64,000 nucleotides of DNA from Durusdinium trenchii (GCA_963970005.1 CAXAMN010027362.1:364990-428989); one strand, 5' to 3'; shown: positions 1 to 13,460, counted from the stretch's first letter. Made by a program: numbers and translations. Notes: generated by a model from the letters alone, not told the origin.

Positions 1-900
1 CATGGTCGCACCACAAGCATCAGTGCAGGCTGCTCTGGGGCAGTGCACAAGTAGAACGAAGCATGGGTGGGGGTAGTGCTGGTCCAGCTTCGCGGAGGGA
101 CGTTGGGAGGTGAATGGGGCGGTGTTGCGAGGCTTAGGTATGGTCTTGGGTGTCCAAAATGTGCACAACGCGTACGACAGGCAATGTTGCGTTGAGCACA
201 TGGTCGCATCACAAGCATCATGGTAGGCCGCTCCGGGTCAGTGCGCAAGTAGAACGAAGCATGGGTGGGGGTAGTGCTGGTCCATGCTTCGCGGACGTGT
301 GTTGGGTGGTGAGTGGAGCTGTGCTGCGGGGCTGATACGATGGGGTTGGGTGTCCAAAATGTGCACAGTACATGCGCCAGACAGTCAAGGCATGGCCGAC
401 GCGGGAGGAGCGTTATGTGCCACAAGCGCAACGTGGGAAATTGTACGGTTGGAACGAACCTTGGAGGGGGCCGATACTGCTCCAGGCTTGTGCATGGATG
501 GGTGTGGACGCTTGCGCGGCTGATATGCTAGTTACGAGGACATGGTTGCACCACAAGCATCATTGCAGGCTGCTCCGGGTCAGTGCACAAGTAGAACGAA
601 GCATGGGTGGGGGTAGTGCTGCTCCATGCTTCGCGGAAGCACGTTGGGAGGTGAGTGGAGCTGCGGGGCTTAGGTATGGTCTTGGGTGTCCAAAAAGTGC
701 GCAATGCACGCGACAGACGGTCAAGTCGTGGCTGAAACGGCAGGATTGTTGCGTCGAGCACATGGTTGCACCACCAGCATCATTGCAGTCTGCTCCGGGT
801 CAGTGCACAAGTAGAACGAAGCATGGGTGGGGGTAGTGCTGCTCCATGCTTCGCGGAAGCCCGTTGGGAGGTGAGTGGAGCTGTGTTGCACCAGAACCGC
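1..900. repeat. Degenerate tandem array (about 200-220 bp unit)
   Basis: Copies beginning CATGGT(C/T)GCA start at about 1, 199, 541 and 761, with a more diverged copy around 400-540. Each contains GCATGGGTGGGGGTAGTGCTG and CGTTGGGAGGTGAGTGG. The array runs off the left edge of the window. Several short open frames here are by-products of the repeat. Confidence 0.85.
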
Positions 901-1804
901 GATCATAGTTGCCACGAAGCCTGGAGGGGGCTGATGCTTCGTTTTGGCCTGCTAATTAATGCTTGTTTATTTTTCCTGGGTTGTGCGCTTCTTTTTGCTT
1001 TTGGGTCCGCGGGCTCGCCTTGTTTTGACAGGAAAACCACCTGCAACCATTCAAATGGAAGAAATCGGAACATGGATATGGCTCCGGGTATTTCTTCCAT
1101 TTCAATTGGCCTCGGGCCATTTTCCGACCCCACATCAAATGGAAGATCGGGCACTTCTTGGTGCAGATCATTTCTTCCAAAATACAGCACGGTACTATAG
1201 TGTTATATAATGTTCGTCGGAAGCCAGACCGGCTCTCAGAGTAACCGTGTTGTCTGTGAAGTATGCCTCGTGATCCCATGTTAGAAACAAACACACACCC
1301 ACCCACACACACACACACGCACACACCTGCAGTACTCAACATTGTTTGGCGATCCAGGCAGAATGGATAGCAAACAAACGTCTAATGCACAGAAACGGGC
1401 CGGGCTTGACACCCAATATCCCACCTTCCACTATGCACGTTATGTACCTACAAACGCATCTATAGAATTATACATATAGGCCCTGACAGCCTTAGCTTGA
1501 TCTTTCTACTATATTATTTAAATAAACAATCAAACCCTGCAGTTCCGGGCAAAAAGCTGGAGCCAAACCATAAACAGCAAAGAATCCAATCTGAATCGAC
1601 ACCATAGGTTGTTTGGAACCTCTTCATGGCCCCAGTTCTTCCAGTACCAATCCTATTTTTTGGGGAGTTCAGCGTGGTGAAACTTGCACATGTCACCTCA
1701 GCAGCCAAGCAGCGTCTGCGGAATCCCGAGAGCCCCTGATCTTGAGCGAGGCAACAGCTAGTTGGGAGAAGTGTGGCGAGTTTCTTGTTTCTAATGGCCT
1801 AATA

Positions 1805-1962
1805 GCTTCTTGTTCCTAGTAGTAAGGCCAGGAGCCTCTAGTAGCGTCCTTGCTCCTGGCCAGGAGCCCCTAGTAGCGTCCTTGCTCCTAGTAGTAAGGC
1901 CAGGAGCCCCTAGTAGCGTCCTTGCTCCTAGTAGTAAGGCCAGGAGCCCCTAGTAGCGTCCT
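1805..1962. repeat. CTAGTAG-family tandem repeat
   Basis: About four copies of a roughly 40 bp unit built from TTGCTCCTAGTAGTAAGG and CCAGGAGCCCCTAGTAGCG. Related fragments recur throughout the window (8.35, 16.1, 32.25, 59.63 kb and shorter ones), so it is a dispersed family, locally amplified here. Confidence 0.85.
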
Positions 1963-3299
1963 CCTGTTCCCTGCAAAACCTTCTGAAATTCTTGAGGTAC
2001 CGTCAACGATCGTCAACGCATCCTTGTTTGATCGTGAGCCGTGCGCCATGTTATATGGGGGCTTTGGAGAGTCCACCAAGTGACCCTGGATCCATCAAGT
2101 GACGGGTAACCCACTCAAAAAAAGTGAACGCTTCAGAACGATCAATAAAACTCGGCAGGGCCTACCTTCCCAATGCAACCCAACTTCCGAATCCATCATC
2201 GGACCTATGAGTCTGAGTAACCAAAGGCCGAACTGGTAGAAACTCCTTCTGACCGCTGAGCGCGAGGGCTTACCTCCCAACGGGCCCAAACGGGGAATCT
2301 TGGATCGAACACCTGGATCTCCCAACTTCGGTGGTTCGGCTCACTCCATCATCGGCGATCTTAAGAGCTGCGGCGTCCGCAGCTCCAACACAGAAAGAAT
2401 CTTGAAAACCAAATTCAGTCACATGCCATTCCACAGCTTTCAAGGTGGGTACTTACCAGCTCTACGTCAAGTGTTGCATTGTCTTATCGGCCGGGTTGAC
2501 ACTGCACAAGCGGCACTGGCACTGATGTCTTTTTCCAACCCCTAGCGATCAGAGTATCAGCTTTGGTGCTGTAACACAGCACAGGTTCTGTCACATAGCC
2601 CGAAGAATGCTCTTTGTGAGATGATCAGCGGTGATCAGCTTTCATCGTATACTCATTACGAGAAAGAATAGACGACACAATGGCCTCAAACTCTCTTAAA
2701 CAAATATATATATATAACATTATATAACTGTCTGTACACCCAATTAACATCAATTGACTAACTGCGGCCATTACCGCCAACAAGTACTGAATGTAGGTTC
2801 CAAAAGCTCGGGCTCTGCGACTCTGCGACCAGAAAACCAGCCAAACGGTCGCCCGCCATTGTTCCATTCGGAACATCTTCGGGGGGCACTGAGGATCAGT
2901 CTCCGGCCAAGTCTTGGGTTCTGAAGATTCAAATGTGGGTTCATAAATGTCAAGGAGCTTCTGAAGGGTCCATGGTTTGGTGCTTAATGTTCAATGTACT
3001 CCTGGAGGATGGTTGTTTGGTCTAGCAATTTAGAAAAGAGGAAAAGGGGTACATGGGACTTCATGGACACTTTCAAGTGCTCACGCCAATCCACATGATT
3101 CACTTGAGGCCAAGGGGGGGGGCGAAAGCTAGCGCTCCAGAATGGGAAAGTGGAGGGCAGCGAGGTAGGAAAAAGCACGGCGCTCTTTTTGGAGGCAGTC
3201 GCACGGAGTAGCAGAAGGCAGGACGCCTTGCACAAGTTGGGCGGGGCAAACGATTCCAGGTGAAGAGTCCTTTATATGTGGCTCTTTGCCCGGATCCTC

Positions 3300-3680
3300 C
3301 TGCGAGAGAAGAGAGAGAAGAGAGACGGAAAGACGAGAGACAGAGAGGAGAGAGAGAGAGAGAGGAGAGAGAGATGAGAGAGAGATGAGAAAGAGATGAG
3401 GGAGAGATGAGAGAGATGAGAGAGAGATGAGAGAGATGAGAGAGAGAGAGAGAGAGTGAGAGTGAGAGTGAGAATGAGAGTGAAAGTGAAAGTGAGAGTG
3501 AGAGAGAGTGAGCGAGCGCGGCCGCAAGATACGCAACGCTAACCGCATGCCAAAGAGCGACGACAGGACGGAGTCGAACTTGCGAAGAGGGAGGAGGGAG
3601 GGAGGGAGGGAGGGAGGCAAGGTGGGAGGAAGACAAGGAGGAGAAGAGGGGAGGTGGGGAGAGGGGAGGTGGGGAGAGGG
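3300..3680. repeat. Purine-rich microsatellites (GA)n, (GAGT)n, (GGGA)n
   Basis: Nearly pure AG-rich DNA from 3,300 to 3,515, then GGGAGG-type repeats at 3,590-3,680. The Ser/Leu-rich minus-strand open frames across it are artefacts of the repeat. Confidence 0.95.
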
Positions 3681-4784
3681 CTTCGACCTGAAAGATCAGG
3701 GGTTAGGATTTGCACCCGATCGAAAGAAACCTTGCTATCGCAAGAGTGACATGATTGAAACCATCAATCTCGCAGTATAGAACTCGAGTCAAGAAGATAT
3801 CTGCAATTCACATTGCTACGGACATCTATCTACGGACAAAGAGTTGAACCCTCGGCCCCCTTGTTGAACTACCACTGGCAACACAAACTTCCAGGAGAGT
3901 CAACCTACCAAACAGACCATGGGCCATGGGCTGGTCACGGGGGTTGTTTGAGTTTGACCCAAACGGTTCTTCCAGGTGAAGGCCGCTTTTGTGACACCAC
4001 CGGTTTTGGTTTCCAAAGCACAGCTCAAACACAGCTTGATGAAAGCTGGGCTGGTTCTTCAAAGCTCTGGATAGGACTGACTAGCTAGTCGGGATGACTT
4101 TTCAAAAAAATGACCTCCCCAGCCATCCACCCTTTCCATGTACTGCATCACGAAAAACAAAAACACCGGTCGCAACAGCCTCCAACAGGAAGCCTAGGAA
4201 CCCATGAATCTCTGGTTGCACTCCGGCTCCTTGTCTTCCAATGACGCCGTCCCATCCAATCCTCCGATCCGATTGCCGATTGCAATGGCGTTCCATCGCC
4301 ATTGCACAGTGCGGGGTGAGAATGGCCCAGCGGCAGCGGGGTGAAACACATGCATCGGCAGCGGAGGGTGCCACCTGAGCCAAGCAAAATCAGCAGGACC
4401 TCCCCGATCTTGCTAATCATGTGACTGGGATTGGAACGCCAAGAGTTTGGGGACTCGTGAAATTGATCAGCCGAACCATTTCAAGATGACTATTCTGAGC
4501 CTTGGTTTTTCGGGGTATACATGGCACATCATGGCACCGTGAAGTTCATTCACTAATTGGCCAGGGCTGAGGACACAACTTACAACTTGCAGCATTGATC
4601 CAAACTATCGAAATACCTCGGATTTGGCCACACCTGACTTACCATGACGTACCAAGCACCTCCGAAAGTGACCGAGAGTGCTAACCAGTCTCTTCTCATA
4701 CTCTCTTTTTGGGGTACAACGACCAGCACGGCACGGCAGGCCCATGCCCTTCAACAACAGGTTCATGTCCTCAGATCTCCCCTA

Positions 4785-4950
4785 AATCTAGGAACCCAAA
4801 ATGAGGGCGCCCTCAGCCGGAGGGAGCTTCCTTGAAAAAGCGTGAGCTATCCTGCGTCCAGTTAGTTAGTAATTAGTAGCTTAGTAGCTTACTTCTCCCT
4901 TGCTTAATTAAGCAGGCGCCTACTTGATTAAGTAAGGGTGGGCTAAAACA
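4785..4950 (+). repeat. Dispersed GGGAGCTTCC element, copy 1
   Basis: Shares with 17,140-17,310 the order TCTAGGAACC, GGGAGCTTCCTTG, GTGAGCTATCCTGC, TAGTAGCTTA, CCTTGCTTAA and GCACCTACTT/GATTAAGTA. No open frame. Possibly a non-autonomous mobile element. Confidence 0.75.
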
Positions 4951-6058
4951 ACTAAAACCCATCAACAAGCCAAAGCCAAACTGGAACAAATGGAGACGGT
5001 CCTAGGAGGTCCAAACGGATAGGAATCTATATCAATGTCTCCCCTCCACACATCTCCAAACTACACATGGCCCTCAAACCCCCAATGAACTCCCTAACAT
5101 ACACGCCCCTACACTCCAAAGCGGCCTATGCTAAGATGGCGCTCTCATGCGGGATGACCTGGCAACGGATGAGCAGGTTTTGGAGTGAAAACAAAAACGA
5201 CTATAGTAGACTGAGTAGAAGGCATCTGATCCTCAAAAATGCCCAATACGTGTGCACTTGTTCGGACAACCTCATGATCAGTGCCACATTTTAGGCCGTG
5301 AAGGTGAACTCCAAACTCGTTCCACTGATGTAGCAATGCTGAGGGATGAGCACAATGCGGCCTCAAACGCTCAACGTGACAGCATGCACAGCTCCTCTCA
5401 CATCCTCCCCCCCACCTAACCAACTTGGGTGATGTGGGACTGTAAAGAAAGAGAACGACCCCACAACGGCCCGACCGACTCTTCAGCCCCGCCTTCCCTC
5501 TCGCATCAAAGTAGTGTGAGATGTCTTCTCCCTGGCCATTTTGAGGCAACGAATCTGAGAAGTCTCCGCAAATCTGTTGAGCTTGGCGACAAAAACCAGC
5601 TAGTGACGGCAAAGCCAACGACGAAAACAGCTGTGATAGCAACAAGAAGAACCACCAGCAGCACCACGACCACGACCACTACTTTGTATATAGGTATCTT
5701 TTCCATTTCAAATAAGTGTCCTTCTCGAAAAATAGACCATGGTCCAAAGTCCAAGGCAGTTATGGCTGGTAATCACCCGGGGGGTCCAACGATGTTCAAG
5801 GTCAACCCAGCCAATGTCGTGTGCAGTATCACTCATTCTGATGTCCACCAATTTTTTGTCGATGAAAGACCCCCCTTATCCCCTTCAAGCTGATGGTTTT
5901 GACCTCCAGGAGTCAGAACAGATCACAACTGGTCAGTCATTCTCAAAAGTCACGTCACGTCATGCCGTATGCCTGGTGCTTAAACCTACACAGCGTCTTC
6001 ATCTGTCGGTACCACAGCGTCCTTGTATCCATCGCTGTCTGGAAAGTCACCCCATCGC

Positions 6059-6144
6059 CTTGTAGGGAGCATTCATTTGGGCAATGGCCAGCTCGACGTC
6101 CTCGCTGTGGACCCGCAGGTCGCGTCCGGACTGTGCCCGCAGGC
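6059..6144 (-). CDS. Candidate exon (SGRDLRVHSEDVELAIAQM)
   Basis: The minus strand reads LRAQ then SGRDLRVHSEDVELAIAQM and ends TACAAG|GCGATG (GC donor). The 'V..EDVELAI..M' pattern resembles helix ends in histone-fold or MCM C-terminal segments, but it is too short to assign. The 5' boundary is uncertain. Confidence 0.35.
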
Positions 6145-7318
6145 CCAAAACCACTCACTGGAGAGGAGATGAGAGGATCGTGGTGCCCAAACCCACTCAC
6201 TTAACGTCTCAAAGGCTCTTTGGAACTCCTCGATATACTGCACAATATATGATACATCTTAATCACTTACTTAATCATATATAGGATAATCTTACGGGCA
6301 AACACGGGGATCGTCGGCCATTCTTGAGGCAACAGCTTGAAGGTCCCAGTGAAACGGTTGGATAAACTCAAAGCGTTCCATTTATATAGATTGAACCATC
6401 CCTCAGCTAAACAACATTGTTGTCATGTTGTTTGTTCTGTTGTTTGTCCTTTGTCTTTGCTTGTCTGGTTCTTTCTCCTTCTCTCTCCACCTGGGCTGAA
6501 CCGAGCTCAGCCGATGGTTGGGTGGACCTGGAATCAAAGACCTCACCAACCTGACTCTTGTCCTGATTTCGCACGAAACAAGGTGAGTTGGCATCTCATC
6601 TCCTCTGAGGGCACATCGACGCTCTTGAGGAAGTCCACATAATTGAAGATCCAATGGTCACCTGAAATTGGTCTGCTGGGACAATTGGTTTGAAAAGAGG
6701 TAAGTGACGGGAGGGAGTAAAAGTACCTGAGATGTGGAGATCATCCGTGAGATTGGAGGGCGGCTCCGAAGATACCACTCGACAGGTCCTTCCAACCGAC
6801 ACCCAAATACCACTCCTTAAACTATACCCTGTTGCTGCAGTCTGTTGCTGGCTGAGAGTTCACAACACTGGACCAACTCTTAAAACATGTGTGACTCTCT
6901 TCTATGCCGAGCTTTCACAATCAGGAACCCCGGCGAGGTCTTGAAACATATGCCTTAGAAAGCCCTGTCCTTTCTGCCTGCACCATTTCTTTCTGATGGG
7001 TTCGAACAGTGCCGTGTTTGTGAGTTGGGGTATTCTGGGTATTCTGGCATACACCGTATAAATCAATATTAGCCCAGTGGATCCCGACAAGATTCACCCT
7101 CTACTACCTCACAGCAGAAGTCTCTTGGCCTCCCCACCCAAATCGCAGTACATGTTGCCAAGCAGTTGGACATCATCCTGGCCGATTTGTTGACGGTGGG
7201 AAGGCGACACGCACCGAGATCCTTTCACCAAAATCCAGTGTGCGATGTCTCATCAAATGTTGGACCCAAACAGCCCTTCTCATCCACCCTCGGTTGGTGA
7301 AGACATGTGAAGACTTGC
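6145..7318. other. No supported gene
   Basis: AT-rich intergenic or intron DNA. A pyrimidine-rich tract lies near 6,430-6,490. No repeat or exon stands out. Confidence 0.4.
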
Positions 7319-7410
7319 CTTTGGACCGCTGCGGCGGGTCCCGTATGCGTTCAGCCAGGGTGAACTGCGCCACCCCACGAGCGTTCACGGCGCAAGGGAT
7401 TGATTTCTTT
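7319..7410 (-). CDS. Candidate exon (GVAQFTLAERIRDPPQRSK)
   Basis: Within a 139-codon minus-strand open frame, a coding-like stretch reads GVAQFTLAERIRDPPQRSK and ends at CCAAAG|GCAAGT (GC donor). The 5' boundary is uncertain (an AAAG|A acceptor is possible). Not recognised. Confidence 0.28.
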
Positions 7411-9893
7411 GACAGAAGGTGGACAGTGTACTGTAGCATGTCTGGGCGAGGAGTCCGCTGCAACATGTCCAAACCTGAATTCGTTTGGAGTATGGCAGTC
7501 ACATGTCCAAACCTAATGGGCAACCATAGGAAGTTGATGGAAGTTGCATTGAACCAGCTGGTCCTTCCGCCATTGGTATCTCCTGCCTGCATATCTGTTC
7601 ACTTCATCGAGCAAAGGGAGGTTTGATCAGCTCTGGATGTCCCGGCAAAAGGGTCTGATAGTCCAGGCATTAAACATATATATATGTCAGAGCTGCCAAC
7701 AAAGCACGAAGTTCGCCTTGTGATCAATGCCTTACAGTAAGTGGCCTGGCATACATCATCTTTCGCATTCTTTCGCCCTCTGGATTGCTTGAAAATCAAA
7801 AGTAAAGCACATCTTCAGCAATCTCAGCAAATCACCGCGGGGATAGCAGTGAAAGGCGATTGTTATGCGGTCAGTAGATCCTTGTCAGTCGATAAGTACC
7901 AAAAAACTCCACATACAGTACTTTCATGTACTTTCTGAGAAAGAGGTCGAAATACGTTCTGCGGACGCCGTTGCAGCTCTGGGGCAGGACAAACAGCCAC
8001 ACCGAAGATCCCCACCTCAGAGAGATCAAAGCCCATACTCTGCATCACCTGCGATGGTGATCAGCTTCATGGGAGCACCAGAAAAGCAGGGGGACAACTG
8101 ACGAAGCTGGGACCAAGCCAGAAACCTAGTGGTACCATGTGGTACCGAAATTGCAGAATGAAACTACTTCTTGAACACGTTGCACCTGATGGGATGGATT
8201 CTTCAATATTCTTCATGTTCTGGGACAACCATCTATCCAAAAGCCTCAAGCTAGGCATGAGTCTTACCTGAGCTAGAGTGTCTCCAAATGTCTCCGATCA
8301 GCTCCGGCGGACACTCTTTTGACCTCGCTCAACTTCACCTCCAGGTCCTAGTAGTAACAGGTGCCACGCTAGTAGTAACAGGTGCCTTACTAGTAGTAAC
8401 AAGAAGCTAGTAGAAACCAGTGCCACGCTACTAGGAGCAAGAAGCTACTAGGGGCTCCTGGCCTTACTAGTAGTAACAAGAAGCTACTAGGAACAAGTGC
8501 CACGCTCCTCCAGGTCCTAGAAGTCCATCCGTCCGGACCGCAAACCCGCGCGGCACAGCACCACAGACCCCGCAACTCCGTGCGCCCGCGGCGGTCACAT
8601 GAGAGGAGCGATTTCAAACGAAGCCGATGGGAGGGCACGTCCGTGGTTTGGCCTGGGCTGAGGGCAAATAGCTTGGCTCTTGAGGTCTTGAGGTGGTTAT
8701 ATCTTACATAAAACGAGTAGGAATGATATGGGAATGGCGGAATGGCATTTGACAATGTGTATCTACAAATCTGAAGCGCGCGATCTGATACCTGATGGAA
8801 CATGATGGAACAGTATTCCAACAAAAACAGTGGCACGCGTGCAAGATTCCCAGCATGTTCGACATAAAGATTAGACTCCTAAATTGGGAGGTCAGTGGAT
8901 ACCTTGCAGGCATACACCAGTCAGGTGTAAACACCTAAAACATCCTAAAACCGAGTTTGACCAAATTTAGTCTTTATGGTTTGTTGGACGTTTGGTGTAC
9001 GAATTGACCAGCAAGTGTTTCTCTCGTGGTGCAAGACCCAATTTTGACCGGACGTCGTCTTATGTAGCAGTTTAGCATGTCCCATACTTCGCAGCTCGTC
9101 CCATGGTTTTTGAGCTAGGTGACTGGGTGGCCAACCCGGGTCGAGCCGGGCGGTAAACAGGACAGGTCGGATTGTCATCCAGCAATTCAGGTGTTTAGAG
9201 TCATCCATCCAAGGCGGCCTACCTACGACCTTCTACATGGCGTCACACAGGTGATAAATGTTCCAAAATGTCCCAACGGCTAATCTAGTACCGATTATTT
9301 TGTGGCCAGTCACTGCAGCTGGCTTTTGCATGCCTTGAACACCTTTGCACACTTGTCTGCATCTAAGTGGCTTCTATTCTAGCTGTCTGCTTAGGGCCTG
9401 TCTGCGCGAATCAACTTGCAAAGGTCGCCCAAACTGCTGGATGTCAAAGAGGAGATGGTCACCAGCAAGGTGGAGTTCCTTGGAACGGGTCGGCCAGGGG
9501 TCCGTTACTAAGGCCCTAAGGCCCTTGTAGATCCCTCAGACTTGACTACGGTAAACAACAAAGGAAAAAGAGTCGCTGGTGCTACTCAGTATTCATCTTG
9601 CTTGTTGCTGGGAAGGGGGGAGTCAAATTGGGCCAGCACCGGTTGGAAGGCCATGCAGTTGTGAACCAAGACGCTGATCTGCGGTCTGCTGACAAAAAAG
9701 TCCGATGCATACCGTTGCCAATTAGTTTCCATTGTTGTTCTCGTATTTCACTAAGCAAGCCTAGGCATCTTCATTCCTCTGACATGTGGTGACCCAAACA
9801 TGATTCACCTGATGGACAATTCAAATGGTTCGCCACTGACTCTCTTGCTACGTGAGAGGCCCACACCCAAGTTCAAGCCCGGGGGCCGATAGC
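7411..9893. other. No supported gene; contains a CTAGTAG array
   Basis: Apart from the CTAGTAG fragments at 8.35-8.52 kb and a GC-rich island at 8,520-8,640 with open frames on both strands but no matching splice sites, nothing is supported. Confidence 0.4.
8345..8520. repeat. CTAGTAG-family repeat cluster
   Basis: Alternating units such as CTAGTAGTAACAGGTGCC and AGTAACAAGAAGCTACTAGG, in both orientations relative to the 1.8 kb array (GGGGCTCCTGGCCTTACTAG is the reverse of that unit). Confidence 0.8.
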
Positions 9894-9991
9894 CTGCCAC
9901 CACGCATTGGAGCATGGCCAAAGGAGATTGCTCAAGACCCTGACGCAGCAATAGGTCCGCCACGTTCGGAGCTTCTCGCACCAAAGAGCGC
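9894..9991 (-). CDS. Candidate exon (RSLVREAPNVADLLLRQGLE..)
   Basis: A 98 bp segment between CCTAAG|G and GTGGCAG|GCTATC (GC donor, phase 1). It encodes RSLVREAPNVADLLLRQGLE then QSPLAMLQCVVA. The frame is open for 82 codons from a Met at 10,053, so an unspliced short gene is an alternative. Leucine-rich, helical; no family recognised. Confidence 0.42.
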
Positions 9992-12779
9992 CTTAGGACC
10001 CGCTGCTTTCGCGAGTCGGACCATAACAGGATTTGATGTACTAGTGTTGCCAAGAAATCACAATGTCAGTCATGCTTCAGCAAGGCATATGCATTGCTTG
10101 CATCACTAACATTGTGTATCAAAGGAGTCATGTATATACAATGGTTTTGCTATATAAAATAACTACAGTAAACTAAACAAATTCAACATCCTCCCAAACC
10201 AGATCATGGTGTCCTTTCAGCGGCCCACCTCAATAAACATCCTTCTATCCTTGCCACACTGCAGGACCAAGGCTCAGCAAAGCCAAGATGTTCTCATCTT
10301 TGGCACCCAGCCCAAAGTTCCCCAGCCTGAACCGAAATGGATCAATCAAATTAATACAGGCGATGTGGAGACATGCTTGGAGATATTTTTTCAGATATGA
10401 ACGAGATCACAGAGAATGGAGTGTGTGGTGGTTGACCCAGTCAGATCATCCTATCCTCTTTTGAGCTAATGAGAAGCTGTGGTGCCGGTGAGGACATGCT
10501 GCAAGTTGGTAGACTTGTCTGTGGTCTGAGGCGGCGAACGGGATCAACGTCTTAGACCTCATCCTGGGTCTGGGAGGCATACGATATAGTCATGTTCCGC
10601 CAAAAGAGCACTATCTGTCCTAACTACTAGAACGCCAACTGCACATCCTTCGGCTGTTTGCTGCGCACAGCTCGATCCAATGCATGCTTTTTTCAAGTAT
10701 CTTCATTATCCAACATTCCCATGGGACTTTGAAGGATCGGCACTTGTTGTGTCAATCTTTGGAAACGAGCGCTCTGTCAGTCGAATTGCACTAAGGATGG
10801 TGCTTGGTAGCAGGGCACCACTTGCCATTACAAACAAGCAAACAGACCCCAGACAACATCAAGCAACTGGAACTCCATCCAAACAACTATGACTCTGGAT
10901 GACTCTGGCAAAATTGCAGACTCACCATCACCATCGCGTAACCCCAACTCTGTGTGCCAGGAGACACTAAGATCAAATCCATGCCGGAGGATTCCTGCAG
11001 TGCCAGAATGGAGAGCTCAATAATTTTTGTCACACCAACAACTCAACTAAAGCCAGCCCGGCTGAGCCACAACTGTATGATTCTAAACATTAAGAGATGC
11101 TTGGAGATGCTGTACAACGGATGTGCACCAAATTTCTCCATGCGCTGCCCTTTCAGTTCGGGCCTGGGACCAGGACTCCAAAAGTTCTCGCATCTCGAGA
11201 ACCTTCAATCGGCAACACCGGACACCTCTTGGAAGAGAGGAGAGGAGGAGCACTCATCTCGTAGGAGGAGTCGTTTCCACAAAACATAAGAGAGAACTGG
11301 GACATAAACATCTGGAAGACTATCTTCAGCTAGAACACAGTGGTTTAAGCTTTCCATGTTTTTTGCAGATGCGCATTTCTTGGTTTCGCCGAGAGCGAAT
11401 TTGTTTATGGGTGCAACATGCACCATGACTCGACAAAGTTGGTTTTGTTGATAACATGCTATTTCAACTTCACCCTTCCGAATCCACCAAGCGTCGCAAC
11501 TAATATTCTGTTAGAGGAAAGGAACGTGATCGAATCCTCTATTTGCATTGATGCATGTGGAGGAGGCGAGGAATGGCAAAGGATGCGAAGGGCATGTGGG
11601 TATTTCAAGTCGCATCGAGTACTGAAAGCGGTTGGTCTGAAGAGGAGCACACCGAACACAGCAATCCAATAGACACCTCCGAAACAAAAAACAGAGTTCA
11701 GGCCCTTCACGCCGGAACAGAGTTTTGGATTCCAGAATTTTGCACTGTGGCTTGCATGCAAATATGTAACATGTGGATGTATAATGTATTATATATATAT
11801 TCTGTGATACACCTGTAGCTGGTGGCCTAACTCTTTGAATGCGCTCTTTGCCAATTTCTCCTGCTGTAGCCCTTTGCGTCTCTTTGCTCCGGTAGATTCA
11901 GAGTAGATGGAGTGCGCGTTTAGTTGGCAATCTGAGTTTTTTATCATTTTGAATGAAAACCACTAAAATGCCCACCGCGTGGGGCGCGGTATTGACAATT
12001 TGTCTTTTCATTATATTATTGTCAAAGCCTTGCTTCGGCGGTTACAGCACCCCTGCCCAAACAGATTGAAGTGGCTTATTACTGCACCACCGCCCAGGCT
12101 TGCACTGCCCAGCGCAACCCAGGCTTGCCGTCCTGAGCTGCACCGCCCTGGTACAGCGCCTTAATATGCCTTAATGGCAGGCACAGGGGCTCTATCCTTC
12201 AGATACCTCGGTTCGGAAAAGAGAACATGCCAATCTATATGCAATACAAAACGGCTTCTTTTTGTTGCCTCCTTTGTGACTCATTCACACTCATTCTTGA
12301 GTGTTGCGTCTTCGACGCCTGCAGCGTGTAAGCAGATGCGTCTTACCGCGCCCCACCGAAATACCCGTTGTCTGTGGAAGTGGATGCGGTTTACAGCTCC
12401 CCCACGCTGCTTTGACCCCAGTCGATTCACAAGATACCGCTCTATAAACAGACTGAGGCTCTCGCGCTCAAAAGCGCTTTTGGCATGTCGCAAACAGATG
12501 CGGCGCGCCGGCGCCACTTGGGGTGGCGGAGTTCTCTCACTTTATACCTCGTATTGGATGCGCCGGTCAACTTAAGGGAACTTGCCAAGGCGACCTGTTT
12601 TTTAGAGATTCGAAAAAGAATATGAAAGACTGGTAGGGTCGTGACTAACAATGCTGTACGATGTGAACTTTGAACAGCTCAGTTCTCCTGCAGAACTTCG
12701 AGGAAGTAGCGTGCCGCCCTCTCTGCAGGTGACACGAAAAAATTGGCCACTGAAACTTATCGCGTGGTTTGCTGCCCCG

Positions 12780-12962
12780 CAGGTGGCTCACAAAAGGCCT
12801 GCTACCTTGGAATGATCCCGTCCTCCTCAGCCTCCTCTAAATTCTATTTTCGGGTGGCTCACAAAAGGGCTGCTATGTTGGAATGGCTCCTACCTCCTCT
12901 AAACTTTACCCTCGGGGGGGCTCACAAAAGGTCTCCTGCTACCTTGGAGTGGCTCCTGGCTC
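12780..12962. repeat. Tandem repeat, about 70 bp unit, three copies
   Basis: Copies start at GTGGCTCACAAAAGG (about 12,784 and 12,855) and GGGGGCTCACAAAAGG (about 12,915). Each is followed by CTGCTA(C/T)..TTGGA(A/G)TG and CCTCCTCTAAA. Confidence 0.8.
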
Positions 12963-13199
12963 TCACCTAGGTTTTGGCTTTTGCGTCTGTCTTGTAAGCA
13001 CCACACGTAAGCATTGCTGTACTTCAATGTGACATTCAATGTGACATTCAATGTAAGCGGTGAAGTAGGTGTACTTCATTCACAATGTTCTTTCCCACCA
13101 ACCGCAAAACAACCATGACATACACATTCGCAAAGCGTATTGAAGCCTCTGTCTAATATGTTACGAAATATGTGTGTGTGTGTGCAAGTTGCGCAGTAG

Positions 13200-13460
13200 T
13201 GCACCACGGAATAACCAAACAGCAACAAATGCAGCACAGTAGACCAAACTGCAACAAAAAGCAACAGAAGCAGCAAAACAACCAAAGCAACACAAAACAA
13301 ACGAGCCGCATAAAACAAGCAACAACAAAACAAAACTACGGCAAACACTAAAACCAACAAACAACAACAGCACAGAAAAAAAACTAAACAACAGCAAAAA
13401 AAAACAAACAAAGCAAAATCACGTCTGAACAAATAAAATAAGCAAATCAAGCAAACCAAC
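13200..13460. repeat. CAAAA/CAACA-rich low-complexity tract
   Basis: The plus strand is almost free of T and built of CAAAA, CAACA and CAAAC words. It produces hydrophobic, Cys/Phe/Leu-rich minus-strand frames that are not genes. Confidence 0.85.

Larger units (their letters stand above)
901..6058. other. Non-coding stretch with repeats
   Basis: No supported exon. It holds a (CA)n tract near 1,290-1,325, the CTAGTAG array at 1.8-1.96 kb, a TA tract at 2.7 kb, purine microsatellites at 3.3-3.7 kb and one copy of the GGGAGCTTCC element at 4.8 kb. A weak coding-like minus frame near 2,340-2,400 (GAADAAALKIADDGVSRT) has no usable splice sites. Confidence 0.5.

Noticed and set aside
3100-3636. 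Ser/Leu-rich minus-strand frames over 160 codons
   Set aside because: They are translations of (GA)n and related purine repeats.
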